A DNA stretch of 64,000 nucleotides from Phycisphaeraceae bacterium (GTDB lineage: Bacteria > Planctomycetota > Phycisphaerae > Phycisphaerales > Phycisphaeraceae), in contig JAJDCX010000041.1 of the NCBI GenBank assembly GCA_029260615.1, forward strand, positions 40,003 through 104,002, written 5' to 3'. The notes below the pieces were generated by a model. The model was not told the origin of the DNA. It did not search any database and saw only the letters and a program-made list of their open reading frames with translations. A program made the position numbers and the translations under genes. Shown here piece by piece: positions 28,284-36,725 of the stretch. Within the stretch, counting starts at the first letter, position 1. The number at the start of each line of letters is the position of its first letter.

Positions 28284-29644
28284 TCCCGAAGATACTCAAG
28301 CCCGGCATCAAGGACCGGGTCGCCCTCCACAAAATCGCTCGGTTCGGCAACAATTCTGACATCGGGCTCAACACCGACGCCCTCAAACTCCGTGCCATCG
28401 GGCAACATCGTCTTCCACGAAGGTAGGTACACCTTCACGCCGTTGCCCAGGTCATAGCCCCTGGGATTGCCGGAACTGCCCTGAGTTATCTCACCAAACA
28501 CAGTAGCGCCCGGGACCTGCTTCATCATCAACACAAACGCCTCACAGCTACTCATCACCACCGGCCCACTAAGCACAGCGATCTTCCCGCGATACTTCGG
28601 CCGCCCGAGGTTGGGCTCCAGTACGCGCTCCAACACCTCGGTAAACCCGCTGTCGGCACTGGGGTCACGGTAAACATTCTTGGCGTAAACAACAGGATCA
28701 TCAATGAAACAACCCGCGAGGTCCGCCGCCAGTGTTTCGCTGCCCCCGCCATTAAACCTTACATCAATAATGATGCCCCGCGCATCAGGGTACTCACCGA
28801 TAAGACGGTACAACCCCTCGTAAGCCCTGGGGTTTTGCAACGACCACGAATCGATGCGGATATAAATGATCCCGTCATCGAACAGTCCCGTGTAGACGGT
28901 GCCATTGTGTTGCCGCCAGCCGGGGACGAGATTGGGCAACAACTGCGCGTTGGCGTTGGGCGTCATCGGCCGGATGAATGCCGATAGACGTTCGCCGTCC
29001 GCGTTAAGCCAGATGTGTTTGTCTTGCGCGTGGGCGAGCAACACCCCAGCGATCTGCGCAAACCGCTTGGGTGTCTTCGTATCCAGCAGCATCTGCCGAT
29101 GGCTGTCGAACAGGCCTTTCCAATCCAGCCCCAGCCGGTCGCGATAAGAATACCGCTCATCAATCATCTCTCGCAGAATCTCGAACGCCGCATCATTAAG
29201 CTCAGACACCGGGATGTCCTTGGCATCATCACCAAGCCCCCCGTCGCCGGTCGTGAATCTGATCGAGTACGGCACAACAGATTCGCCAGCTGCGCTGCGG
29301 AAGTTCAGCGCCGCCGGGCAGTTGATACTAAACCCGTACTCGTGGTTCGGCCGAAGGCGGACCGTAATAATAAACGTCCGCTTACTCGCCCAACGCGGGT
29401 TGCCAATAATCTTCGGGAAGATCTCCCCGCCTCCACAGATCGAACGCCCGCCCCGGGTATCCATGTCCTGGTCAAACTCGATCGTGATCCGGCGCAGGGT
29501 GGGATCGACTTGCTTGTCACCATTGTCGGGTGTCGCCTTGACCACCGTCGGCCTGGCCGCCAGCAGCGGTTGTGCCGTCAGCAGGCACAGGACACCAAAC
29601 GCCATCAATACCTTGATCGATGCATGTAACAAGACCGTCTTCAT
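28280..29644 (-). CDS. exported S41-family serine peptidase with N-terminal Ig-like domain
   Basis: A 454-aa protein with a signal peptide (IKVLMAFGVLCLLTAQPLLA). About residues 30-130 form a Big_5-type Ig-like domain (DQDMDTRG, GFSINCPA). The C-terminal part is the tail-specific/C-terminal-processing peptidase fold, with GIIYIRIDSW, DARGIIIDVRFNGGG and the catalytic-serine segment VVMSSCEAFV followed by GEITQGSSGNPRG. No PDZ domain is evident between them. It probably acts in the periplasm or at the surface; the substrate is unknown. It is coupled to the acylphosphatase by a one-base stop/start overlap. Confidence 0.85.
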   Translation of the reverse strand: MKTVLLHASIKVLMAFGVLCLLTAQPLLAARPTVVKATPDNGDKQVDPTLRRITIEFDQDMDTRGGRSICGGGEIFPKIIGNPRWASKRTFIITVRLRPNHEYGFSINCPAALNFRSAAGESVVPYSIRFTTGDGGLGDDAKDIPVSELNDAAFEILREMIDERYSYRDRLGLDWKGLFDSHRQMLLDTKTPKRFAQIAGVLLAHAQDKHIWLNADGERLSAFIRPMTPNANAQLLPNLVPGWRQHNGTVYTGLFDDGIIYIRIDSWSLQNPRAYEGLYRLIGEYPDARGIIIDVRFNGGGSETLAADLAGCFIDDPVVYAKNVYRDPSADSGFTEVLERVLEPNLGRPKYRGKIAVLSGPVVMSSCEAFVLMMKQVPGATVFGEITQGSSGNPRGYDLGNGVKVYLPSWKTMLPDGTEFEGVGVEPDVRIVAEPSDFVEGDPVLDAGLEYLRE

Positions 29645-29676
29645 TTTAAACCTCCGGGTTGCTATGAACTCTTTGG

Positions 29677-30429
29677 CTACTGCTCCTGCAGCGCCTCCAT
29701 CTCTTCGTCAGATATCTCAAAGTTCGCGTGGACTTTCTGGACGTCGTCGTGGTCCTCCAGCGCTTCGATCAGGTTGAAGATTTTCCTCGCGTCTTTGCCG
29801 GTGCATTCGATCGTGGTTTCGGGGATCATCGTGACGCTGGCAGACTCGATTCCGAACCCCCCCGTTTCTAATGCGGTACGGACAGCAATGTAATCGGTAG
29901 GCTCGCAGACAACTTCCCAACCCTCACCGGCGTCCTGGAAATCCTCAGCCCCCGCCTCCAGCGCCGTGTTCATCACAGACTCTTCATCCGCCTCCGCCTT
30001 GGCGATAAAGATCTGCCCCTTGCTCTTGAAGTTGTACGCCACACAGCCCGACGCGCCCAGATTCCCGCCGAACTTCTCAAAGATCTTACGGACCTCCGGC
30101 ACGGTGCGGTTCTTATTGTCCGTCAAACAATCCAGCAAGACCGCGACCCCAGCCGCGCCGTAACCCTCGTAGATAATCGATTCGTAATTCACCCCGTCCT
30201 GCTTGCCCGAGCCCTTGGCGACCGCTTTCTCGATCGTGTCCTTGGGCATGTTCTCGCTCTTGGCCTCATCAATGGCGTAGCGCAGCGTCAGATTGGTTTC
30301 CGGGTCGGGCCCGCCCTGCTTGGCAGCCACGATGATCGCCCGTGAGCACTTGCTCCAGATCTTGCTCCGCCTGGCGTCCTGACGCCCTTTGCGATGCTTG
30401 ATATTCGCCCATTTACTGTGACCGGCCAT
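29677..30429 (-). CDS. YebC/PmpR family protein
   Basis: A 250-aa protein of the YebC family, which includes transcription regulators and, in some bacteria, factors that relieve ribosome stalling at proline stretches. It begins with the invariant AGHSKWANIKHRKGRQD and carries YEGYGAAGVAVLLDCLTDNK and the acidic C-terminal region. Length is typical. It stands 32 bp upstream of the S41 peptidase gene on the same strand and may be co-transcribed with it. Confidence 0.95.
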   Translation of the reverse strand: MAGHSKWANIKHRKGRQDARRSKIWSKCSRAIIVAAKQGGPDPETNLTLRYAIDEAKSENMPKDTIEKAVAKGSGKQDGVNYESIIYEGYGAAGVAVLLDCLTDNKNRTVPEVRKIFEKFGGNLGASGCVAYNFKSKGQIFIAKAEADEESVMNTALEAGAEDFQDAGEGWEVVCEPTDYIAVRTALETGGFGIESASVTMIPETTIECTGKDARKIFNLIEALEDHDDVQKVHANFEISDEEMEALQEQ

Positions 30430-30601
30430 ACGCTGTGATCTCCAATTAAACTCCAGGCGCTACATTCTAAGGCACAGCCGAGCAGATCAAAAACCAGCCC
30501 ACTCGACGGCAAACCCGTTGCAATTACGGCCCTGAGCACCGGTACGCCCCATCCCCTGCGCAAATGTTTCCCACAGAAACTTCGCCAAAAGGAGGTCGAA
30601 T

Positions 30602-30631
30602 TGCATCTATATATCTGCCGTTATAGATGCA
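30602..30631. promoter_or_regulatory. 10-bp perfect dyad, candidate upstream activator site
   Basis: TGCATCTATA (30602-30611) and TATAGATGCA (30622-30631) form a perfect inverted repeat with a 10-bp spacer, about 80 bp upstream of the predicted sigma-54 start. That is where enhancer-binding proteins bind. A CCGTTATAGA word inside it (30618-30627) recurs exactly at 30703-30712. Confidence 0.55.
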
Positions 30632-30670
30632 GACCATCCGTGTCATTCTAGTGAAATATGCGGTTATCCG

Positions 30671-30686
30671 TGGCATCATATTTGCA
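30671..30686 (+). promoter_or_regulatory. sigma-54 (-24/-12) promoter
   Basis: TGGCAT-N5-TTGCA with the required GG (30672-30673) and GC (30684-30685) exactly 10 bp apart. It lies 62 bp upstream of the YgbA-type gene. It is flanked by the perfect dyad GTTATCCG (30663-30670) / CGGATAAC (30690-30697), a possible operator over the promoter. An NtrC-type activator is encoded at the end of the same gene cluster. Confidence 0.65.
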
Positions 30687-30747
30687 ATTCGGATAACATG
30701 GTCCGTTATAGAATGGATGGACCTCAACAAGGGAAGAGGCGGCTCCC

Positions 30748-31128
30748 ATGATTATTCAATTCTGCCCGGAGAAGAACGACGATCCCAAGGTGATCGGTGA
30801 CCTTAAGACCCTGGTGAAGTTCATCGAGGTCTATTGTGAGGGGCAGCACGACGATGCCGACCGCGAAGGCACTGATTTAAAGACCCATAATTTACAGGAA
30901 CTTACAGGAAGAACTCCTCGGCTGTGCCCCGATTGCCAGAAGCTGTTGGCACACGCCCTGGTCAAGCGGACCGTCTGCCCGATGGACCCTAAGCCCCAGT
31001 GCAAGCACTGCCCCAAGCACTGCTACCACCCCAACTACCGCCAAAAAATCCAGGAAGTCATGAAGTATTCCGGGCGAAAACTGGTGATGCGAGGGCGGGT
31101 GGACTACCTGTTGCACCTGCTTTTTTGA
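30748..31128 (+). CDS. YgbA family protein (nitrous/nitric-oxide-associated)
   Basis: A 126-aa cysteine-rich protein. The segment CPMDPKPQCKHCPKHCYHP followed by YRQKIQEVMKYSGRKLV matches the YgbA_NO family, whose E. coli member is induced by nitric oxide and linked to recovery from nitrosative stress. The cysteine spacing suggests a metal or Fe-S site. It is preceded by the predicted sigma-54 promoter and followed 75 bp later by ahbD and ahbC on the same strand, suggesting joint expression with haem synthesis. Confidence 0.82.
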   Translation: MIIQFCPEKNDDPKVIGDLKTLVKFIEVYCEGQHDDADREGTDLKTHNLQELTGRTPRLCPDCQKLLAHALVKRTVCPMDPKPQCKHCPKHCYHPNYRQKIQEVMKYSGRKLVMRGRVDYLLHLLF

Positions 31129-31203
31129 CCTGAATTGAGACAGTTGGAGCCGTGAATTACCATATTTGAGAATCCCTGTGTGTAAGCGGATCGGATACCA
31201 GCC

Positions 31204-32439
31204 ATGAACCAGCCCACCCTGCCGAACAACGGCTCGCCCATGATGACCCACCTGCGTGTATCGGCTGGGGAGAGCAGGCCTCCGGTAGCTGCGCCGCCGC
31301 TTCGGCTGGTTTTCTGGGAATCAACGGCTGGGTGCAATCTGGAGTGTGTTCACTGTCGGCGTCTGGAGGTTTCGCGTGAGCTTAGCCGGGGTGATCTGGA
31401 TCATCAGCAGGCGATGAGATTTATCGAGAGCCTGCCGGGGACAGGCAAGCCGATCGTGGTTTTTTCTGGCGGCGAACCGCTGATGCGCCCGGACATTTTT
31501 GAACTGGCTCAACGCGCTAAAGAGATCGGTCTGCCCACGGCACTGGCGACTAACGGCACCCCGGTCGATGACAAGGTGGCCAAGCGCATCGTCGATACCG
31601 GGTTCCGCCGTGTCTCGATCAGCTTTGACGGGCCCGGCCCCGACACGCACGACAAGTTCCGCGGGATCGACGGGGCATTTGAAGATTCGATCCGTGGGTT
31701 TAAGGCTCTGCGTAAGCTGGGGATGTCGATGCAGATCAATACCACGATCACCAAGCACAACTTCCATCAGCGGGACAAGATGTACCAGCTCGCGGTTGAT
31801 CTGGGTGCCGATGCGCTGCACATCTTCATGCTGGTGCCGGTCGGCTGCGGGATGGAGCTAAGCGAAGATGTCAAGCTCGATGATAAGGAATACGAAACCG
31901 CGTTGAACTGGATTTATGACAAATCGTTGGAGGAGAAACTGCATCTTAAGGCGACCTGTGCCCCGCACTACTTCCGAGTGATGCGTCAGCGTGCCAAGGC
32001 TGAGGGGCGGCCGATGCCCCAAGCGGCGCACCCGCACAAGGGGATGGCAGAGGATGCGGAGGCGATGCCCTCGATGGGTCATCCTGGAAGTCATCCGGGC
32101 GGTCAACCCGGGGACGAGAGCGGGAACATGAGTGCGATGACCAAGGGTTGTCTTGCGGGTCAGGCGGTGTGTTTTGTTTCGCATACGGGTGAGGTTTTCC
32201 CCTGCGGGTATCTGCCGGTGAGTTCTGGGAACGTCAAGGACACGCCGTTCCCGGAGATCTGGCGTGACAGTCAGATATTCGCGGAGCTTCGTGACGACTC
32301 GAATATCACCGGCAAGTGCGGGTGCTGCGAATACAAGAAGGTGTGCATGGGCTGCCGAGCCCGAGCGTTTGCGGATACGGGGAGTTACCTGGCGACCGAG
32401 CCGAACTGTGGGTACACGCCGGTTCGGCTGCGTGATTGA
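31204..32439 (+). CDS. ahbD: AhbD-type haem b synthase (radical SAM, alternative haem pathway)
   Basis: Radical-SAM/SPASM enzyme that in the sirohaem-dependent pathway oxidatively decarboxylates Fe-coproporphyrin III to haem b. It shows LRLVFWESTAGCNLECVHC (CxxxCxxC), FSGGEPLMRPDIFELA, NTTITKHN, HIFMLVPVG, KATCAPHYFRVMRQRAK and the C-terminal cluster cysteines (GCLAG, PCGYL, KCGCCEYKKVCMGCRARAF), all of which I associate with AhbD rather than AhbC or NirJ. Unusual feature: a His/Met/Gly/Pro-rich insertion at about residues 278-315, just before the auxiliary-cluster region. Length 411 aa, slightly long for the family. Confidence 0.85.
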   Translation: MNQPTLPNNGSPMMTHLRVSAGESRPPVAAPPLRLVFWESTAGCNLECVHCRRLEVSRELSRGDLDHQQAMRFIESLPGTGKPIVVFSGGEPLMRPDIFELAQRAKEIGLPTALATNGTPVDDKVAKRIVDTGFRRVSISFDGPGPDTHDKFRGIDGAFEDSIRGFKALRKLGMSMQINTTITKHNFHQRDKMYQLAVDLGADALHIFMLVPVGCGMELSEDVKLDDKEYETALNWIYDKSLEEKLHLKATCAPHYFRVMRQRAKAEGRPMPQAAHPHKGMAEDAEAMPSMGHPGSHPGGQPGDESGNMSAMTKGCLAGQAVCFVSHTGEVFPCGYLPVSSGNVKDTPFPEIWRDSQIFAELRDDSNITGKCGCCEYKKVCMGCRARAFADTGSYLATEPNCGYTPVRLRD

Positions 32440-32458
32440 AGATTGGTTAAGAAAGCCG

Positions 32459-32474
32459 GAACGCAGATGCGTTC
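32459..32474. promoter_or_regulatory. GAACGCA-N2-TGCGTTC dyad between ahbD and ahbC
   Basis: A perfect 7-bp inverted repeat with a 2-bp spacer in the 122-bp gap between ahbD and ahbC. Directly after it is an imperfect sigma-54-like element (GG at 32475-32476, then TTTGT at 32484-32488, with GT in place of the -12 GC). It could be an operator or a short hairpin. Confidence 0.3.
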
Positions 32475-32561
32475 GGCACGCGGTTTGTAGTGATAAAACA
32501 GGGCGGGCCTAGTAGAACCCGCGATGGAACACAGACAGATGTCTCAGAAGGAGCTCCGGCC

Positions 32562-33827
32562 ATGATCGATGTGAGCGTTCTATACAGCGGGTTAGAAACA
32601 CCAAGCACCCCCCACCGTTATGGTCGTGCGATTACGCAGATCGATCCGCCGGAGCATCAGAAGATGGCGGTGGCGAAGAGTGCCGCGGAGCGTCGTCCGA
32701 TCGTGGTGTGGAATATTACACGCACCTGCAACCTCAAGTGCGTGCATTGCTACACCGACTCGGAGGCGAAGCGTTACCCCAACGAGCTATCGACCGAGCA
32801 GTGCAAGGCTGTGCTTGATGACCTGGCGGAGTATGAGGTTCCTGCGGTGCTGTTCTCGGGTGGTGAGCCATTGAGTCGGCCGGACGTTTTGGAATTGGCG
32901 GATTACGCGCGGTCACTGGGCCTGCACGTGGTGCTTTCGACCAACGGGACGCTGATCGATGCGGCGAAGGCGAAACGTTTCGTCGAGTTGAAGTTCGCCT
33001 ACATCGGGATCAGCCTGGATAGCGCCAACCCCGCGGTCCACGACGAGTTCCGCGGCAAGGAAGGGGCATTCGACAAGACGTTGCGTGGGTTCCACCACTG
33101 CGTTGAAGCTGGGCAGAAGGTTGGTCTAAGACTTACGCTAACGCGGCAGACTGCAAAAGACCTCGACGATATCTTCGACCTGATCGAGCGTGAAGGTATT
33201 AACCGTGCTTGTTTCTATCATCTTTGTCCGGCCGGCCGAGGCAACAACCTGATGAGCCTGACTCAGAAGGAGACTCGGGAGGTTGTTGAGAAGATCTTCG
33301 ACCGCACCCTTGAGATGAATGAGCGTGGCAAGCGTGTGGAGATTTTGATGGTGGACAACCACTGCGACGGGCCGGCGTTGTATTTGAAGATGCTCAAGGA
33401 AGGCCACCCCCGCGCGCAGCAGGTGCTTGAGATGATTACCTGGAACGGGGGGGCAAGAAACTCCAGCGGGGTGGGGATCGCCAACATCGATTTCTATGGC
33501 AACGTCCACGCGGACCAGTTCTCGATGTACCGGACGTTTGGGAATGTTAAGGAACGCAAGTTCTCTGAGATCTGGCAGGACACCAGCGACCCGATCATGG
33601 CGGGGCTGAAAGACCGGTTGCCTTTGTTAAAGGGCCGATGCGCCAACTGCCGGTTCAAGAACGCCTGTGGCGGTGGCCTGCGTGCACGGGCCGAGTCGAT
33701 GACCGGCGATGCCTGGGCGTCAGACCCGTATTGCTACCTGACTGACAAAGAGATTGCTGGCGAACCCATTGAAATTCCCGATAATGAGAGCCGGGCCCCT
33801 GCCCCCGTTGCGGAACCCACACACTGA
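32562..33827 (+). CDS. ahbC: AhbC-type 12,18-didecarboxysirohaem deacetylase (radical SAM)
   Basis: Radical-SAM/SPASM enzyme of the sirohaem-dependent haem pathway that removes two acetate side chains to give Fe-coproporphyrin III, the AhbD substrate. The ATG at 32562 follows an AGAAGGAG box; an upstream in-frame TTG lacks one. It shows VVWNITRTCNLKCVHCY, LFSGGEPLSRPDVLELA, FDLIEREGINRACFYHL, VDNHCDGP, SSGVGIANIDFYGNVHADQF and the C-terminal cysteines GRCANCRFKNACGGG. NirJ of haem d1 synthesis is closely related, so the exact assignment rests on pairing with AhbD. AhbA/AhbB are not in this window. 421 aa. Confidence 0.85.
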   Translation: MIDVSVLYSGLETPSTPHRYGRAITQIDPPEHQKMAVAKSAAERRPIVVWNITRTCNLKCVHCYTDSEAKRYPNELSTEQCKAVLDDLAEYEVPAVLFSGGEPLSRPDVLELADYARSLGLHVVLSTNGTLIDAAKAKRFVELKFAYIGISLDSANPAVHDEFRGKEGAFDKTLRGFHHCVEAGQKVGLRLTLTRQTAKDLDDIFDLIEREGINRACFYHLCPAGRGNNLMSLTQKETREVVEKIFDRTLEMNERGKRVEILMVDNHCDGPALYLKMLKEGHPRAQQVLEMITWNGGARNSSGVGIANIDFYGNVHADQFSMYRTFGNVKERKFSEIWQDTSDPIMAGLKDRLPLLKGRCANCRFKNACGGGLRARAESMTGDAWASDPYCYLTDKEIAGEPIEIPDNESRAPAPVAEPTH

Positions 33828-33834
33828 GCTGACC

Positions 33835-35214
33835 ATGTCCAAATCGATCCTGATTGTCGAAGACGAAGAGGTGCTGCGGCAAAGCCTTGCCGAGTTGCTC
33901 ACCGATGAGGGCTACGAGGTCCATCAGGCGGGTGACGGCAAGGAGGCCTACGATTTTATCCTCAAGCGGCCGGTGGATCTGATCCTGTCGGACATCCGCA
34001 TGCCACAGATGGACGGAACCGAGTTGCTGGCCAAGCTCCAGCAAACCGCGCCGCAGACCCCGGTCATCATCCTGACAGCCTACGGCACGGTCGAGAGCGC
34101 GGTCGCGGCCATGCGTTGCGGCGCCTACGACTACCTGCTTAAGCCCGTCAACTTCGACGATGTGTTGCTTAAGATCGAACGCGCTATTGAGTTCGGCGAC
34201 CTGGTCCAGACCCGGCAGGTCATCACCGAGCAGCTCGCGTCGGGAAGCACTTTTCACGACCTGGTTGGCGAAGCCCAGAATATGACCAAGCTCTTTGAGG
34301 TGGTTAAGAAGCTGGCGACTGTTAAGACCAGTGTGTTAATCGTCGGGGAGTCCGGGACGGGCAAGGAATTGTTCGCGCGGGCGGTTCACTACAACGGGGT
34401 CACACGCGACAAGCCTTTTATTGCGGTGAACTGTGGCGCGATCCCCGACAGCCTGATCGAGTCGGAGTTGTTCGGCTACCGCCGGGGGGCTTTTACCGGT
34501 GCGATCCGTGACAAGAAGGGCTACTTCGAGGCGGCGCACCACGGCACACTATTCCTCGATGAGATTTCCACTCTCCCGTTGAGCGTTCAGAGTTCGTTGC
34601 TGCGTGCGCTCGAACAGCGGGTGGTGGTTCCCGTCGGCGACACCCAGCCTCGGAGTGTCGATCTGCGTGTCGTGGCCGCCAGCAACCAGGACCTCTGGAA
34701 GATGGTTGAAAATGGCGAGTTCCGCGAGGACCTGCTCTACCGGCTGGATGTGGTCAAACTCGAGCTACCACCGCTACGGCAACGCAAGGAAGACATCCCC
34801 GCGCTGGTCCACCACTTCCTCAAGAAGTACACCGAGCAGATGAACAAGCACGTCCTGGGTGTGAGCAATGACGCGATGCGTGCGATACTTGCCCACGAGT
34901 GGCGGGGTAATATCCGGGAATTGGAGAACGTGATCGAACGGGCGGTGATCTTCGCGGAGGGCAGGCACATCGAGACGGAAGATATGCCGTTTGCTATCCC
35001 GGGCCTGGAGCACGACGACAGCGAGTCTCTGAAGGAAGCCATGCGGCAATTCGAACGGCACCACATCGTCTACTGCCTCCGCCGTCATGACTACGACAAG
35101 GCCGAGACCGCCAGGCACTTGGACATCGGTGTCTCAAGCCTCTACCGCAAGCTCGACGAATTGGACATCCCCAAGAACATGCAAGAGCACGACCCCGCCC
35201 AGACCCCAGCCTAA
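33835..35214 (+). CDS. NtrC-type sigma-54-dependent response regulator
   Basis: A 459-aa transcription activator. A receiver domain (about residues 1-120) has the phosphoacceptor Asp in LILSDIRMP and the KPVNF lysine. The AAA+ domain (about 145-380) has Walker A GESGTGKE, an intact sigma-54-contacting GAFTGA loop and Walker B GTLFLDEI. A Fis-type HTH ends the protein (DKAETARHLDIGVSSLYRKL). It starts 7 bp after ahbC, so it is probably co-transcribed. No histidine kinase is nearby. Its likely target is the sigma-54 promoter at 30671, which would make the cluster self-activating; this is inferred. Confidence 0.92.
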   Translation: MSKSILIVEDEEVLRQSLAELLTDEGYEVHQAGDGKEAYDFILKRPVDLILSDIRMPQMDGTELLAKLQQTAPQTPVIILTAYGTVESAVAAMRCGAYDYLLKPVNFDDVLLKIERAIEFGDLVQTRQVITEQLASGSTFHDLVGEAQNMTKLFEVVKKLATVKTSVLIVGESGTGKELFARAVHYNGVTRDKPFIAVNCGAIPDSLIESELFGYRRGAFTGAIRDKKGYFEAAHHGTLFLDEISTLPLSVQSSLLRALEQRVVVPVGDTQPRSVDLRVVAASNQDLWKMVENGEFREDLLYRLDVVKLELPPLRQRKEDIPALVHHFLKKYTEQMNKHVLGVSNDAMRAILAHEWRGNIRELENVIERAVIFAEGRHIETEDMPFAIPGLEHDDSESLKEAMRQFERHHIVYCLRRHDYDKAETARHLDIGVSSLYRKLDELDIPKNMQEHDPAQTPA

Positions 35215-35343
35215 CAAGCCGCGATCCCTCCCCCGACACATCGGACCGAGCCTAACTCAACTCTCTCACAGAACTGTGCAAAGAACCCGATGGGGTCAAG
35301 TTGTAAAATGGTTGTAAATCCACGAGGCCAGGGGATCTGTGAC

Positions 35344-35405
35344 CTGCCCTGACCCGCCCCCTGAAAACCAGCCCAGGATTTATGGGAAGATCCCGTGGTC
35401 ACGGA
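35344..35405 (+). mobile_element. IS3-family terminal sequence (remnant)
   Basis: CCGCCCCCTGAAAACC through ATTTATGG and AAGATCCC closely matches 48000-48055. It precedes a truncated IS3-type orfA. The end appears partly doubled here (TGACCTGCCC followed by TGACCCGCCC). Confidence 0.6.
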
Positions 35406-35427
35406 CGCATTCAGGAAAGGGCAAGTC

Positions 35428-35568
35428 ATGGCCAGGAAGCAACACACACCGGAGCAGATCATCGGGAAGCTACGGGCGATCGAGGTGCATATCAAGGCGG
35501 GGATGACGGCGGAGCAAGCACAACCGATTGAGCCGATGAATGATCGGGCTGCGGTCTTGGAGAAGTAG
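35428..35568 (+). pseudogene. truncated IS3-family transposase orfA
   Basis: A 46-codon frame beginning MARKQHTPEQIIGKLRAIE, the typical N-terminus of IS3-family OrfA helix-turn-helix proteins. It breaks down after about 30 residues and stops at 35566-35568, where a full OrfA would be about 90 aa; no orfB follows. The downstream stretch 35569-35889 shows no supported gene, only a 67-codon minus-strand frame I cannot recognise. Confidence 0.7.
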
Positions 35569-35889
35569 ATCGCTTAGGTTTCGTGGCACTCAAAGCCCGA
35601 CATATGATCTGACAGCCGCCGAGCGTACTGCGTCCAGACGTCCGTCTCTGAAATTATGCCGAACCGCTTACGTCGCGGGGGACTCCTAAAGGGGTCGCGG
35701 AAACTGGCGCAATACCCGATGTTTTGGCTCTCGGGGTAGCTCAGCTTGGTCAACTGACGACGCATGTGTTTGGCCATGACACTCGGCTCGTGCTAAGATG
35801 AGATGTGACGCTTGATGCTGCCTGCGGGGCAGATGACTAATCAGATATAGTTGTACCTGACCCAGCATTTTTGTAGTACCAACCCTCGA

Positions 35890-35932
35890 TCGCGGGTGTA
35901 ACTCAATGGTAGAGTGTCAGCCTTCCAAGCTG
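35890..35932 (+). repeat. attL: duplicated 5' half of tRNA-Gly
   Basis: 43 bp identical to 44370-44412. The tRNA sequence starts at 35892 and stops matching after the anticodon stem, so this copy cannot fold as a tRNA. It presumably keeps the original host tRNA promoter. Confidence 0.85.
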
Positions 35933-36160
35933 GCAACTGCCGACACAAACAACGACAAACTAAACACTTCCGATAGCGCTATTGCTGATGACAGCAGTAC
36001 GGTCAGCAGTAGCCCCACAGAACCACCCCAAGACGACGACCTGCGCCATCTGATCGACGCATGGCCTCACCTGCCTCTTGCAATTCGCAATGCAATCACG
36101 GCAATGGTCGGAATGATCGCACCTGACCAGAATTCCAACGAAGGGGGAAGCGATGAGTGA
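35906..36160 (+). CDS. stranded C-terminal tail of the integrase (circle form)
   Basis: An 84-codon frame whose first nine codons (MVECQPSKL) are tRNA-Gly sequence, in the same reading frame that the integrase uses at the right end. From ATADTNND on, it is element-specific: an acidic Ser/Thr/Asp-rich linker and then DDLRHLIDAWPHLPLAIRNAI. From memory, planctomycete tyrosine recombinases often end in a similar AWPxLPxxIRxxI segment. In the excised circle the integrase would read straight into it. In the integrated state it may be unexpressed. Its stop overlaps the start of the next gene (36153). Confidence 0.6.
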   Translation: MVECQPSKLATADTNNDKLNTSDSAIADDSSTVSSSPTEPPQDDDLRHLIDAWPHLPLAIRNAITAMVGMIAPDQNSNEGGSDE

Positions 36161-36476
36161 TACACCGTCATCAAACGGTCCTAACGGCCGTGATGCTGGG
36201 GGACGTTTCGCCAAGGGCAATCCCGGCGGTCCCGGCAATCCTCATGCCCGGCGGGTAGCCGAACTACGCTCGGCCCTGCTGTCGGCCATATCAACCGATG
36301 ACCTGCTGGCCGTCGTCAAGGCGCTAGTGAAGAAGGCTCAGGAGGGGGACGTACCCGCTACCAAGCTCCTGCTAGACCGCCTGCTAGGCCCGATCGATGC
36401 TCTGGATGTATTGGCCCGTCTCGATGAATTAGACGAGCGGGTCACTCACCTGCTGGAAGGGAAGCGAGCACGATGA
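36153..36476 (+). CDS. DUF5681-like phage/element protein
   Basis: A 107-aa protein with the N-terminal motif GRDAGGRFAKGNPGGPGNPHA, typical of DUF5681 proteins that often lie near phage packaging or integration genes. A helical region and a C-terminal segment (LDVLARLDELDERVTHLL) follow. The start overlaps the stop of the integrase tail, and its own stop overlaps the next start (36473), so the three frames look translationally coupled in the circular form. Confidence 0.7.
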   Translation: MSDTPSSNGPNGRDAGGRFAKGNPGGPGNPHARRVAELRSALLSAISTDDLLAVVKALVKKAQEGDVPATKLLLDRLLGPIDALDVLARLDELDERVTHLLEGKRAR

Positions 36477-36712
36477 GTATCAAAACTAGGCTAGGCAAAC
36501 TGGAACGAACCATCACGGACAGTGACCCCGCTGGCCCTTACACCTGCAAGGCCTGTGGACGGGATCAGGCTCTAGTGTTCACCATGACAGGCCCCTGTGA
36601 GAAACCGGACTGGCCCCATTGCGAGCACTGCCCTTCCCCTCGTGGTGGCCTACACCTCGTCATCGAGGACGGCCCGGTGCCGCTGCTAACAGCCCTGCCT
36701 GGCCATGCCTGA
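36473..36712 (+). CDS. small zinc-ribbon-like protein
   Basis: 79 aa with two cysteine pairs (CKACGRD and CEHCPSP, plus CEKPDWPHC), suggesting a single zinc site. The start overlaps the preceding stop by 4 bp. No family assigned; it could be a nucleic-acid-binding accessory protein of the element. Confidence 0.55.
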   Translation: MSIKTRLGKLERTITDSDPAGPYTCKACGRDQALVFTMTGPCEKPDWPHCEHCPSPRGGLHLVIEDGPVPLLTALPGHA

Positions 36713-36725
36713 TGTGTTCGAGGCA

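Noticed and set aside
35574..35777. 67-codon minus-strand frame between the IS remnant and attL
   Set aside because: Basic, short, no export signal or motif, and no good ribosome-binding site; possible, but not supportable.
35730..35780. tRNA-like text (GGGGTAGCTCAGCTTGGTCA)
   Set aside because: The D-stem partner, anticodon arm and T arm do not form, so it is not a tRNA.
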